DNA of 64,000 nt from Plasmodiophora brassicae. Taxonomy: Eukaryota; Endomyxa: Phytomyxea; Phytomyxea; Plasmodiophorida. Positions within the stretch are counted from its first letter, which is position 1. The number at the start of each line of letters is the position of its first letter. Under the pieces are notes generated by a model. The model was not told the DNA's origin. It saw only the letters and a program-made list of their open reading frames with translations, and ran no database searches. Made by a program: the position numbers and the translations under genes. The DNA is taken from contig CP145418.1 in the NCBI GenBank assembly GCA_036867785.1, forward strand, positions 1,054,001-1,118,000, given 5' to 3'. Positions 21,524-31,765 of the stretch are shown piece after piece.

Positions 21524-23140
21524 TTAGGCGCTGGAGGGCTGCCTGCAGCAGGCGAGGACGCTGGCGAAGAACTCGGCGACAGGGCGCCGGTCGATGTTGT
21601 TCAGGCAGATGCGCTCGAGAAGGTCGCGAAGCGCGGCAGTCGGAACGGTGTCGCGATGCTGGGGTTTCACGCTGACCTGCTCCAGCAGAGCGAACAGGAT
21701 GCCGACGACTTCTTCGGGAGCGAGCGCGCCCAGGACGCTGGCAGACATGGGCGACACTAGGTCAGGGAGCATGTCCAGCGCCCGCATCATCTGGAACACG
21801 GATAGCGATCGTTCGATGGTGGCCTTGGACACCGGCTGAGACCAGGAGCGGATCAGACCCAGCAGCAGGCTGCGAGCCACGGGCAGGAATTGTTCGCGGC
21901 CGACCGGCCCCACCAGGCTGACCACTTTGAATAGCGACGGCGCCGCCCCGAATGCAGTGATCGTTGCCAGGTCGAACGCATGCAGCGGCGCCTTGAACAG
22001 GACAGACGGAACACCAGCGGGTGGCGCGCTCGAACATCGAAGCCTGTCGGCCAGCAACGTTCGTAACGCGCCCGCCCGGTATTCGTTGCCGCGCCCTACG
22101 ACGGACGCCAACAGATGGAACAGCGTTGGATCGTCGTCCTTGCACGATACGAGCTGGCTGAAGACCGTCGCCAGTGTCAGCAGGAACGCATCGGGCGCGC
22201 CACGGGCCAACCTGCCAATCGCCTTGTCGACATGGTCATGCGGCGCGTGCTGGCGAACGCGAAGCATCTCCTGGCACAGCGTCCAATTCTGCAATCGCCA
22301 ACGGGGCAGCGGAAGGCGTCCGAGCGCTTGTGCCGCTGCCTGGCGCACACGCTCGTCGCGATAGTCGACGAGCGCGACCAGCGGCAGCCAGAAGCGCTCA
22401 TCCCGTGTGACGCTTGACACGCAATGAAGCAGGACGTCGCATGGAGCGGACGGCGTCAGCAGGACGTCGACAACGGCGTCAGGGCAGGCCGCCAGCAGTG
22501 GCCGTTTCGCCCAAAGCAGAGCGACAGAGATCGGATGCGGCGACGGCGCCGATTCAAGGATGCCTGTTGCCCAGCGACAGTCAAGGTTGATCAGGGCGTT
22601 GACGGATGGTTGCGGGAGGTCGAACGGGGCCGATTGGTACGCTCGGCAGGCGTCACCGCCGATTGCATCCGGCGCACGACCGATCAGAGACGCTGCACCA
22701 TGCCGGATGCAGTGCAGGAGGAGGTCGACTGTGAAACTGGGCATGATTCGAAGCGGCGCGGGCGCGAGGAGCGATGGACATTGCAGGAGAACGGCGGTGA
22801 CAAGATCAGGCGGACGCGAGGCCAGAGCGCTGAGGACGGAGACACGATGCCGATTGGCGACATCGTCGGTTAGCGCATTGGAGTCGATAACGGCGCCGAG
22901 CAGGTCGACAGGTCGTGCAGAGACGGCATCAGCGATGGGGACGCGCGGAATCAGATCGGCGATGGGGACGCCGGCAACGGCAGCCAGGTGCAGGACGAGA
23001 TCGATCAGGCCAGGGGTGTCCTCCGGCAGACGGTCCAGGACGCAGTCGAGTAGCGCGGCCGGCGCTTGGGACGCGACGATGCCGGCGACGACGTGCGGCG
23101 GCCATGGCAACGGCAGCGCACGAAGCGCGTCCGCATCCAT
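21524..23140 (-). CDS. Alpha-helical repeat (HEAT/ARM-like) protein, unknown
   Basis: 538 residues, intronless, from the ATG at 23140. The sequence is almost wholly helical with pairs of amphipathic helices, for example ALLDCVLDRLPEDTPGLIDL, FWLPLVALVDYRDERVRQAA and VSVFQMMRALDMLPDL-like blocks, typical of HEAT or ARM solenoids; DYRDERVRQAAAQALGRL is the most HEAT-like unit. No transmembrane helix or catalytic motif. Its 3' end lies 21 bp from that of the 5-phosphatase gene, tail to tail. I compared it from memory with NELF-B, Integrator and Fanconi proteins and found no convincing match, so it stays unassigned. Confidence 0.65.
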   Translation of the reverse strand: MDADALRALPLPWPPHVVAGIVASQAPAALLDCVLDRLPEDTPGLIDLVLHLAAVAGVPIADLIPRVPIADAVSARPVDLLGAVIDSNALTDDVANRHRVSVLSALASRPPDLVTAVLLQCPSLLAPAPLRIMPSFTVDLLLHCIRHGAASLIGRAPDAIGGDACRAYQSAPFDLPQPSVNALINLDCRWATGILESAPSPHPISVALLWAKRPLLAACPDAVVDVLLTPSAPCDVLLHCVSSVTRDERFWLPLVALVDYRDERVRQAAAQALGRLPLPRWRLQNWTLCQEMLRVRQHAPHDHVDKAIGRLARGAPDAFLLTLATVFSQLVSCKDDDPTLFHLLASVVGRGNEYRAGALRTLLADRLRCSSAPPAGVPSVLFKAPLHAFDLATITAFGAAPSLFKVVSLVGPVGREQFLPVARSLLLGLIRSWSQPVSKATIERSLSVFQMMRALDMLPDLVSPMSASVLGALAPEEVVGILFALLEQVSVKPQHRDTVPTAALRDLLERICLNNIDRRPVAEFFASVLACCRQPSSA

Positions 23141-23492
23141 TTGGCGACGTTGGTTGTCGGCCGCGCAACAGACGACCGCCGTTTTCTTCTGACCCCAGGT
23201 CCCACCGGTCGGTCATCATGCATCGTTGTGCGGCAGGTGGCGTCGTATATTATTACCGATGGACAACGTATACGACTTCGTAGGCCGTAGTAGTGCTACC
23301 TGCAGTGACACTGGGGTTCCCCGCCCGGGGGCATTACATGTGCGCAGCGATTCCCTGCCAGCAGGTCTGTACCGTAGTCAGGCATGTACTTACTACGTTA
23401 TACTGCAAGTCGAGGGCAGTTGGCATCGTTGACGTCGGTCGTTGTGAGGTCGGCGACTTGAGCCGGGAATGACGTCCATTGCGCGGCAGCTG
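23141..23492. other. Intergenic region upstream of tRNA-Arg
   Basis: About 350 bp. Apart from a TATATTATTA-like stretch near 23245 that could serve the gene on the minus strand, I see nothing in it. Confidence 0.4.
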
Positions 23493-23564
23493 TCCCGCGT
23501 ACGTCAGTGGTAGACTATTTGCCTTCTAAGCAAAAGGGCATGGGTTCAACCCCCATCGCGGGAG
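23493..23564 (+). tRNA. trnR-UCU: tRNA-Arg (anticodon TCT)
   Basis: 72 nt folding as a standard cloverleaf: acceptor TCCCGCG/CGCGGGA, D-loop AGTGGTAGA, anticodon stem TTTGC/GCAAA with loop CTTCTAA (anticodon TCT, reads AGA), 5-nt variable loop, T stem ATGGG/CCCAT with loop TTCAACC, discriminator G. No intron. A run of five T at 23568-23572 just after it is a typical RNA polymerase III terminator. The D stem has a mismatch at its first pair. Confidence 0.93.
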
Positions 23565-24516
23565 GCCTTTTTCGCACTGTTTTGTAGTTTCTGCGTGCGG
23601 TCCGAGGCCTGGCCTGAACTGGGATGCCTGGCGTGCTATGTACATAGACGTCTGCGTCGCCGCCCTTTGCGTTCAAGTCTGGTGGTGACCGAAATTTGTT
23701 TATTCAGAGCATGAACGCTGGTTTCTGACGACGGCGAACGACTTTATTTTTGGCCGCGAACACGCGAGCCTGCGACACGAACGGCGATGGCATGATGGAA
23801 TCAATAACCAGAGATAAACGACATCACTGATGAGAAAATTCGAATGAGGACTCTGCCTACGTACCCATCCTTAATTATAACGTCGCTCGGTGAAGCGACA
23901 GTTGCCGACAGTATTGATTACATTGGGATACATCAACGACGTCGTACGCAGATCGCACAAGCGGCAACGTAGTTGACGGTTTACATCGTCCAGGAGAAAG
24001 TCCCATGAGCCGTTAAGCCCAGCTGTGCTTCGCAGATTGGATGCGATGAGCGATGCAGTACCGGCCGAAGTTCAATCGGGTGTAAGTCGAGCAGAACGGT
24101 CAGCTCGTTCACGCGCACACTTCCGCGTTCAGATCGTTGCCACGATCTCGTCCGCCATCCTTTGAGTGCTGCCCGCCTTTTTAACTTCTAGACTAGCACA
24201 GCGACGCCCTTCGCCTGAAACGCGTCCCGAATCGCCATTCGAGTAGCGTCGAGGCGGCATCGTTCGTGGCCTGCTGGTGACACGGCTCTGGAAAAGCATA
24301 TGAAATCACCAGCCTCCGATCCAGCATTCCGCTAGCCCGGTAGGAATGGTGTTCGGTCGTGGGGAGACCGTACCAGTGACAGTCGACGTACGACATTCGT
24401 CAGGCAAAGGATCAACACAGTCGCGGCCGCCCGAATCACCACCCTCCCCGTCAGACCGCCCGAACGAGTCGACCTCACGGCTCGCGGCGGGTACCTTGCG
24501 AGGATGGAATGCAGTA
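23565..24516. other. Intergenic, about 950 bp
   Basis: No open frame, splice-compatible exon series or RNA gene that I could support. The base composition is lower in GC than the flanking genes. Confidence 0.4.
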
Positions 24517-25161
24517 TCAAGTCGCTGTATTCTTGAGTGAGACGACCGTGTCCCAGACGCCGTTGTAGATCGAGATTGCCGATCGATTAACGGGTGCGAA
24601 CCCTGCACTTGCCAGCAGCTGATCATGCTCGTCCATCGTTAACGCCGTTCGCCACCGGCCATCGGGCATCGGACCGTCGCCCTCACCGACCGGGAATGTC
24701 GTAAGCATGACGGCGTCAGGCGAGGTCGTTCGGGCGATGTTCGCTAGCGCTTCAGGCAGGTCGCGTTTCGGAATGTGAAATAACGACGCCAGCGCGAACA
24801 CACCGTCGAACTCGATATCGTCCGGAAGCGCAGGGTCCCAGGTGACAGGCGGATCCACGATATCACCGACATGGAACGTGCACGGCGTACGGGAGGACGT
24901 CGCGTTCCTTATCGCGATATCAACCAGATCCCTGCACGGGTCCACGCCAACGACACGACCGGCACCAGCGCGCGCGAACGCGATCGCATCGCGCCCACTC
25001 CCGCATCCGACGTCCAGAAGCGCCTGGAACGGACGCTCGCGATACTCGCTCAGCCGCTCCCGTGCCGTCCGCGCCGCAGCACCCTGCTGTTCCGCCCACG
25101 ACGCGAACGACGTCGCCCGCGCGCCGTAATTCGCCGCTGTCGACGATGTCACTAAACGCAT
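24517..25161 (-). CDS. SAM-dependent class I methyltransferase
   Basis: 214 residues, intronless. Motif I is LLDVGCGSGRDAIAFARAGA near residue 48, followed by VVGVDPCRDLVDIA with the ribose-binding acid, a motif II-like GDIVDPP, and the post-motif FDGVFALASLFHIPKRDLPE. This is the small Methyltransf_11/25 type found widely in bacteria and protists; the substrate cannot be told. The absence of introns in a genome where most genes have them, and the compact bacterial-like architecture, allow a bacterial origin, but several other genes here also lack introns, so this is only a hint. Confidence 0.85.
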   Translation of the reverse strand: MRLVTSSTAANYGARATSFASWAEQQGAAARTARERLSEYRERPFQALLDVGCGSGRDAIAFARAGAGRVVGVDPCRDLVDIAIRNATSSRTPCTFHVGDIVDPPVTWDPALPDDIEFDGVFALASLFHIPKRDLPEALANIARTTSPDAVMLTTFPVGEGDGPMPDGRWRTALTMDEHDQLLASAGFAPVNRSAISIYNGVWDTVVSLKNTAT

Positions 25162-25302
25162 TCGTCGATTTTGGAAGTGCCCCGTCCGTACCTTACCTGC
25201 CTAAATGATGCAGGGCACATTCCTCCCGCGCGAATGTGGTTCGCGTCGGCCGGCGCAGCCGCCTTCCCAGTGACGTGACACTGTCAGAGTGTGCAACCTG
25301 CA

Positions 25303-25828
25303 ATGGACCTGGCGCAGAGTGCCAATGGCGGCGAGGTGCTCGTGGCGACGTCGATGGAGAACCAGCACCCGCCGTCGAGCATCATCGACGCGTGTGCATG
25401 CGTTCGCGGTTGTGGATACGGCGGTGATGGCTCAGCGCGGTGTTGCCGTGTTCAGGAACGAGGACACGTACTGGGTCAGCACGGGCCTGTACCCGCAGGA
25501 CCTGCTCGTGGCGTTCGACAAGCCGTCCGTGATCGACCGTCTCGAATGCCGATCCCGACGAGTGAAGCGCATGGCCGTGGAGCGATGCGAAACACCACAG
25601 CCGCTGTCGTTCCAGCCCGTCTGCGAAATCGGTCCCTGTTGCGCAATCGCATACAACGGACAGTATCGCTGACCTCGTCTCGCAGACTTGGAGAGCCACG
25701 ACGGCGAGATCCAGGTGACGTCTCGGCCAGTGATGGCAGCGGCCCGGTACATCAAAATTCGCATCCTGGAAGGGTACGACGATATCGTTGCAGTGCACAA
25801 TGTGGTTGCCGAAGGTCGCCAGACCTAG
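25303..25828 (+). CDS. IFT25: Intraflagellar transport protein IFT25 (HSPB11)
   Basis: Exons 25303-25391, 25456-25631 and 25686-25828; introns 64 and 54 nt; 135 residues against 144 in human. The start MDLAQSANGGEVLVATS, then NQHPPSSIIDANEDTYWVST, GLYPQDLLVAFDKPSVIDRL, and a C-terminal strand ARYIKIRILEGYDDIVAVHN follow the discoidin-like beta-sandwich of HSPB11/IFT25 step by step. IFT25 pairs with IFT27 in IFT-B and works only in cilia or flagella, so its presence implies a flagellated stage. Splicing at both introns is needed to restore the aligned sequence. Confidence 0.88.
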
Positions 25829-25917
25829 GCGCTGCCAGGTACATACACAGTCCGCCGTGACTCACGCCGTCAGGCTCTTCCGTTAGTCGTTAGCGTTGTC
25901 CTGCACACAGCGAAGAG

Positions 25918-26689
25918 ATGCCGGTGCCACAGAAAGTGCCGACGTACGACGATGCGCCATACTGCATGGCAGTGATGGGCGCTGCCGGCGTTGGCAAGAC
26001 GGCACTGATTATGCGAGCGGTGACCGGCCAGTTCGTTCCCCGTTATGACCCAACCATCGAGGACGACTTTCGTCACGACACGATCCTGCCCAACTCCAGG
26101 GTGAGCGTTGGCTTCGCTGCCGTGTTATCGTTCATCCCAGCACGTTCTGATCGACGGGTAGACCGGGGCATTACATTTGCTGGACACGGGGGGCAGCCCC
26201 GACCTAGATCCTGCCTTGCGGGAGTCATGGATCGCTCGCTGCCGCTGCTTCGTGCTCGTGTACTCGATCACGTCGCGAGCATCGATGGAATACGCATGCG
26301 ACCTTCGACGTCGAATCGTTGCTGTGCACGGATCCCAGGCTGTGATGTGAGAACGCCGATCCTGTGATTCCCGGGTGACAGGCATACCTAACAGATTTCA
26401 GTGTGCTAGTGTCCAACAAGGCGGACCGCGAACACCAACGAGAAGTCCTGACTGGCGAAGGTCGTCGAACTGGTAAGCCATGCGATGTATAGGTGGCCGA
26501 CCCTGTGGGTTGAACGTTCGTCCAGCGAAATCGTGGGGTTGCCCGTTCTTCGAGGTTAGCGCCATGGACGACAACGCCCAGCACGCGCAGTGCTTCACCG
26601 CCGTTGTCGCCATGGTGACGCGGCCCTCGCCCCCTCGTCGCCGATGGCCCCGGTTCGACCGCCTTCTACGCGTCCTGGGCCGCGCTTGA
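25918..26689 (+). CDS. Divergent Ras-like small GTPase
   Basis: Exons 25918-26100, 26162-26346, 26402-26472 and 26526-26689; introns 61, 55 and 53 nt; 200 residues. G1 is GAAGVGKTALI, switch I YDPTIEDDF keeps the Ras effector Thr, G4 is SNKAD and G5 EVSA, with the Ras-typical GCPFFEVSA. Switch II is DTGGSP, where Ras has DTAGQE: the catalytic Gln is Ser and the preceding Ala is Gly, so intrinsic GTP hydrolysis should be poor. The C-terminus is Pro/Arg-rich and has no CaaX box, so it is not prenylated; basic residues might hold it at membranes. A TAG at 26159-26161 is the splice acceptor of intron 1, not a stop. Confidence 0.83.
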
Positions 26690-26840
26690 CCATTCCAAGT
26701 CCCAAAGGGGGTTCATAAACATCGATGCGTGCTGCATGGTTGGATTCGGCGACGTTGGCGCGTGTCGATGTTAATGGGGTGGCAGCAGCGGCTGCTGTCG
26801 CCTGTCAGTGCAATTCGAAAAGCGGGGCGTCATTTTTCCA

Positions 26841-27763
26841 ATGTCTGCCTCGGCGTTGGGCGTGGAATCGTTGAGAGCGGCGTGCGACGGGGTTGGCCGT
26901 CCGGACCTGGCGAACCTGCTCAGGCGGATCGCGACGGCGGTGGCGGATTCGGATGCCGCCCTGGAGGATCGTCGTGCAGCGCATCGGGTCGCGCAGACGG
27001 CCGCCTGGCGCGCCTCGCTGATCGTCGACGCTGTTGCGTCGTCGTCGCATGCGGACGTTGCAATGCGGGCCCTGCACGACGAATACGTTGGGGATTCCGA
27101 CCCGGGCGCGCCGATCCACTCGGCATCGGCGGCTGCCGACGCGCGGCGGTATTTCAGTGTGATCATCGAGAGTATTCGCGCGTCGCTGGGCGCCTCGGAA
27201 ATGGATGATGCAGACGGTGGTGTCGCGTCTCTGCAGTCGGATATCACGTCGATTCGCAACGAACTTATAGACCAGCGAGCCTCGGTTCGTGCTCGACTGG
27301 CGTCCCTCGATGAGTTGCTGCGGACGGCTATCGACCTGTCCTTAGATCTCGTCAAGTCCCATAAACTCGGCCGGCAGCGCTCTTTAGATGAGACGACCGT
27401 CGATGTCCTTATGCAGCGCACAGTGGCGTTTCAGCTAAAGTTACAATCGATGAATGCTATCCTGCTAAGGGACACATATTCTTCTGCAGCATGCAAAGCG
27501 CTCGACTGTATTCGCCGGGTAAATACGGTGATGGCGACATTGTTGATATACGTCTGAATTTCGTCCATGCGTAGATTCTGCAAGCAAGCATCGAAGCGCA
27601 GAGATCGGCGTTGAATGCAGCACGTCGCCGAGTAGAGCAGTACGAGGGCATCGCTGATTTCGACCACGTCGTCAGCGAGTACTCGGAAGTTACGAGAGCC
27701 ATTGCCGTACATCGCGACCTCCTCAAACAACTGTCTCCGGGGTCAAACGCCCAACCATCATGA
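26841..27763 (+). CDS. Augmin subunit, HAUS4-like
   Basis: Exons 26841-27518 and 27575-27763 (intron 56 nt), 288 residues, mostly coiled coil. The C-terminal part carries the pattern I associate with HAUS4/AUG4: FQLKLQSMNAILLRDTYSSA, a helix ALDCIRRILQASIEAQRSAL formed by splicing, then RRVEQYEGIADFDHVVSEY and AIAVHRDLLKQLS at the end. Augmin recruits gamma-tubulin to the sides of spindle microtubules. Length is a little below the usual 350. The match is from memory and coiled coils mislead, so another coiled-coil family is possible. The stop codon lies inside a 20-bp perfect palindrome. Confidence 0.62.
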
Positions 27764-27770
27764 TGGTTGG
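27751..27770. repeat. Perfect 20-bp palindrome over a stop codon
   Basis: CCAACCATCA followed directly by its reverse complement TGATGGTTGG; the TGA stop of the HAUS4-like gene is at its centre (27761-27763). Confidence 0.7.
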
Positions 27771-28969
27771 ACGAGGGCAGGCCGGTGGTGGGTTCTGAAT
27801 TTGTATGGGCTACACAATATACATTAACTTGGGTACTACAAAGCAGAACACGTTCGATCGTGTGACGCTGCTTACCGATGTCTTCCAACATCAACGGTAC
27901 CATGACAATCGTCCTCGTCGACACCAATGGTTCTGCCAAGCCGGCACAAATGCGCATGGATTTCTTTGCCTAACAAGAGCGAAGAATCTCGGCGAGGTCA
28001 GTGGCACGTATGGCATCAATCGTAACGTCACGCCCTTGAATCTCGACTACGCTGTCTATTCCAGCTTGAAAACAGCAAACAGGGGCCGTATACATGATGT
28101 GCCGACATCCGGCATCCGGCGTGTGCAAAGAACAGGCCCGAGCAGATGCCGCTCCTGCCACGTGCACAGCGTACACTGTACGAAGCGATGTCGGCCCTGT
28201 CCATTCTTGAGTAGCTTGTTTTCGATGGCGAACTCAAATTCTCCTGGGAACTCCAAACGAACAAATCAGACGCCTAGCACCTGTCGCGGGCTGATCAGCT
28301 CATGCTGAGCGCTCCTGCTCCTGCCGAATGACAATGCAGCGGTACTGTTCGATGACGTGCGTCCCGATAAGTGCTGGGGAGCTGTCAAAAATAGCGGCTC
28401 GCAGCATCTGGGAATGGCCGATGGCTCCGTTCGATGCTGAAAATGGCTTGCTTGAACGTTGACCCCACCCCTTAGAATCGACAGACCGGGCAGCGTCTAG
28501 AGCGGGATCCTCGATTTGTCTAGAATAACACGACTTGAAACAGCCGCCATGTACTGCACCATTTGACAGGATACGCACAGTGCTCGATAGCAGGTGCACC
28601 ATCCTAGCAGAAGACCGTTCTGGCGGGGTCCTCGGCGGGGGACCCGCCGCGTGGACCTCGTGTGCCCGTCCATGCGCTCACTCACACACTGCGTCCGTGC
28701 GTGCTAAACGTCATGTACCACGATTGCGCAGCACGATTCAATAACGATAACGTCAATATTGTAAATCGGGCGTTTCCAGGCTGGATGCCCACACGAATTG
28801 CTGCTCGGCTGCCGGGTTGGGAGTGGCCGACTGGCCGCTGGTCGTTCGCGGCAGGTTAGTCGGGCCCCCTTTTCGGCATCCGCACAAGTGCGAAACGTGA
28901 ACTGCAGACTGCTGCACCGAAACTGCGTGGGTCAAAGTCGTCCACCACGACGTTTGGCGGTGAGTAACG
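27771..28969. other. 1.2-kb region with no resolved gene
   Basis: Several open frames of 60-170 codons exist on both strands but none shows a family match. On the minus strand around 28020-28420 there are gene-like pieces (MLRAAIFDSSPALIGTHVIE; EFPGEFEFAIENKLLKNGQG; VEIQGRDVTIDAIRATDLAE) that could be exons of one unrecognised gene, yet I could not join them with consistent splice phases. The right end should contain the MFS gene promoter. Confidence 0.35.
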
Positions 28970-30642
28970 ATGGCGTCTCCGTCGTCGCCGAAAGCATCCG
29001 CACAGGGGCTCTCAGTGATATCCGAGCTGCTCATCTGCCTGGTCATGTTCAACGAGGGCGTACAGATCCAGCTCATCTACCCAATGGTACGGCTGACTGT
29101 GCGCGTTTGGTCCCGTCTACGCTAACGTCGTGCCGCTCAGTTGAAGAGCAGCGTGGAGTCGTTCTTGACCGCTGAGCAGGGCGTCGAATACGCCGAAGAG
29201 CACGCGCCGGTCTACTCGTTTTGGCTGACGTCCAGCTACTACTTCGCCAGTGCTCTCGCTGGAGTCGTCTACGGTCGCATTGCTGACCGGTTCGGACGGC
29301 GGAAAGCGATCTTGAGCGGCCTGTTCGGCAGGTAAACACTCACTGAAGACATCAATATTGACGCCGACGCTGAAAACGCTGTAGTGTGGGCGCTTCGCTG
29401 CTATTTGCTATCAGCACGTCGTATACGCTCGCATTGACGGCAAGAATCCTGACCGGGTTGCTCGATTGCAACTTGGCAATGTTGAAGGGTCGGTGTTATT
29501 GTGGCAACCGGGTGTTCGCTCTTCGTTGAGTTGAGCTCTGTAGCGTACATTGGCGATGTCACGACTGCGGCCAACCAGTCTCGTGTCACATCGAACGCGA
29601 TGTTGATGTTCGCCCTGGCGGTTGTCGTGTCACCGCTGGTCGGCGGCATGATGTCTGGCGCTTCCTTGCCAGGGCTAGGATATGCACCGTGCTTCTTCCC
29701 GTCTCTGACATCTGCGATTATGTCGTTGACGATTGCGGTCGCGTGTCTGGTACACCTTCCTCGTCTTTGCAGTTGTAGTGTGCGACTGACATTATGTGCT
29801 TGCAGTGGTTTCTTCCTGAGACGCCTTCCTTCCAGTCGCTTCGCGACGAAGTTGTCCAAGCACCCATTGAACATGCATCGGGTAATCGTCAATCGCGCTG
29901 GAGCGTCATTGAGTTCGTCAAGGTTTACCGCCTGGAAGCGACGACAATCCTGTTTTACGGATGGTTTTCGTTCTTCCTTTATGGAACCGATCATGCGTTC
30001 CCATTGTTTACACAGGAGACGAAGGGCCATGGGCTGTCATTGGCGAGAGAGCGAATCGCCTTGTTCTTGATGGCGCAAGGCATAGCTTGGTGCGCTTGCC
30101 AACTAGTCATCTACCCTCCGATTGCTGACCGGTTCGGAAACGTTCGGGCGTTCCAACTTGGATGCCTCATGCTGGCTGTATCGATTCCTGCGGTTTTCCT
30201 GCCGTCGTTGCTTCCCGATGCACAGGCCATGCTCCTTGTGATTGTCATTGTTCGCGGGTTCGGCCAAGGCATCATCTTCACCAGTGTCGTTGTCCTCATC
30301 AACAATTCGTAAGGCGCATTCAATTGAGTTGCGTTCGAGTGGAAATCTGACTCGGCGCGCGTGCACAGCACCACGTGTGCGACGAAAGGTACAGTTGCTG
30401 GCGTGGCACATTCATTCTCAAGCTTATCGCGTGCGTTCGGGATCGTCACAATCGGCGCGCTCTGGTCCTTCGGGAAGGTGAATGCGTGCATGTACCTGCC
30501 CTTTGTCGTGGCGGGCACCTTTCTTGTCGTCCTTGTCGCGGCCTCGTTCGCTCTACCAGGGTCCCTCAGATATCCCAAACCCGAACCAGGTTGCCTGACT
30601 TCGAAAGAAGTGGGTTTGGTAGACATATGTGCAGCCAGTTAA
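28970..30642 (+). CDS. Major facilitator superfamily transporter
   Basis: Six exons (28970-29086, 29141-29331, 29385-29488, 29544-29749, 29806-30308, 30369-30642) encode 464 residues with about 12 helices; introns 53-60 nt. The loop 2-3 signature GRIADRFGRRKAIL, the helix-4 motif TGLLDCNLAMLKAYIGDVTT made across an intron, VSPLVGGMM of helix 5, and YPPIADRFGNVRAF in the second half match the MFS_1 fold, closest in feel to the ZIFL-like/tetracycline-resistance-like proteins of fungi and plants. VLINNSTT then GTVAGVAHSFSSLSRAFG is also typical of that group. The substrate is not predictable. Confidence 0.87.
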
Positions 30643-30677
30643 CCAGGACTAAACTAAGGAACGATATTTTATCGCGT

Positions 30678-31332
30678 TCATGCAGGCAGCCCTTGAGCAG
30701 GAGGGGCGTCCTCCGCCTTCTCGAGCCGTTCAACGTGGAACTGAAGAGCGCGTACCATATCGTGGGCATGCGATTCGGCGTAACGTGGGATACTGTAGAA
30801 CGGAAACGATGACAAAGCGGTTGCCAGCTGCTGATCGGGCGTCGGCGATGTCTTCATCGCTTTCAGGTCGTCGCGAGTGATGAGGACGCCATCGAGGGAC
30901 GCGGCCACGAACAGGACGTCGCCTGTATCGGCGGCAGGTTTCGCGACTTTCACCATCGCTTTCTGGCCATAGCGATCGCCGTCGAACAGGGACGGCTTCG
31001 TCGTGTACACCAGGGCCGTTGGACCGCGAAGACTTGGTCCCAGGAACGACGCTCGCGTTGGCTGTAGACCGATCCGAGCCACACGAACCTAACGCCCATA
31101 GTGAACCACGACTGCCTGAAGTACACGACACGAAACTAGCAGTGACCTTGACGAGTTTGGCGAAGGCGCCATCCACCTTCCAGGCCTTCCGCGCGGCGTC
31201 CAGCCCGGCCACCGAGTTGAAATGCACGAGCATCAGGATGCGGGACGTCTCGGCGACGTCCCGGACCCATTCCGCCATCGTCTCCTTGCGAAGGCGCGAC
31301 ACGTTGATCCGCTGCAGCATGTACGACGACAT
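30678..31332 (-). CDS. Mitochondrial large-subunit ribosomal protein uL10m
   Basis: Exons 31147-31332 and 30678-31088 (intron 58 nt), 198 residues. RKETMAEWVRDVAETSRILM opens the L10 domain, VDGAFAKLVKVRVARIGLQP is joined across the intron, and LGPSLRGPTALVYTTKP is the L10 hallmark preceding the final helix region. The short Arg-rich start MSSYMLQRINVSRLRK fits a mitochondrial presequence. uL10 anchors the L7/L12 stalk that recruits translation factors. Length fits organellar and bacterial L10 rather than the cytosolic P0 protein. Confidence 0.75.
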
Positions 31333-31535
31333 GGTCCGCTAACAGTGATGACGCCCCGCGAGTCGCGGCCTAACTGGGCACCACACCACGACAACCCCGT
31401 CGCTTTCGCTGTCCGCGCTTTATGGTGCCCATCGCAATACAATAGGTACCCAGAAGACGGCCTGCGTTGGTAGCAGAGCGGAACAATCGGCCATCGGGAA
31501 GCGCCGCATGGAATGAACAATCGATACGTTTAGAA

Positions 31536-31745
31536 TTAGAGCGGGGACCCGAAGCGTATATATCGCCATAGGGACTGACGCACGGATTCGACGTCCGCAT
31601 CGGATGAGCTGTCCGGTGGGACGCCCCCCAGGTTCCTGTACGCCTGAAGGAGTTCAGATGCGGGCCGCTGCTGGATGGATTGCTCGGTGAGGCCAATGGC
31701 GGCCATGAACAGCGATCTGGATCGGCCGTATAGTTTACGGTTCAC
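31536..31745 (-). CDS. Possible small basic protein
   Basis: A 69-residue open frame with an ATG start, MNRKLYGRSRSLFMAAIGLT, a helical middle (ASELLQAYRNLGG) and SLWRYIRFGSPL at the end. It has the helical, basic look of small mitochondrial proteins with an LYR-like start, but no family is recognised and it may be chance. Confidence 0.3.
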   Translation of the reverse strand: MNRKLYGRSRSLFMAAIGLTEQSIQQRPASELLQAYRNLGGVPPDSSSDADVESVRQSLWRYIRFGSPL

Positions 31746-31765
31746 TGTTGGACGAAAGTTTCAAA

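Noticed and set aside
21524-23140. NELF-B, Integrator or Fanconi identity for the helical-repeat protein
   Set aside because: Only general helical character agrees; no family-specific motif could be matched from memory.
26159-26161. TAG read at first as a premature stop in the Ras-like gene
   Set aside because: It is the 3' splice site of intron 1 (26101-26161); using it as acceptor brings the loop between the switch regions to normal Ras length.
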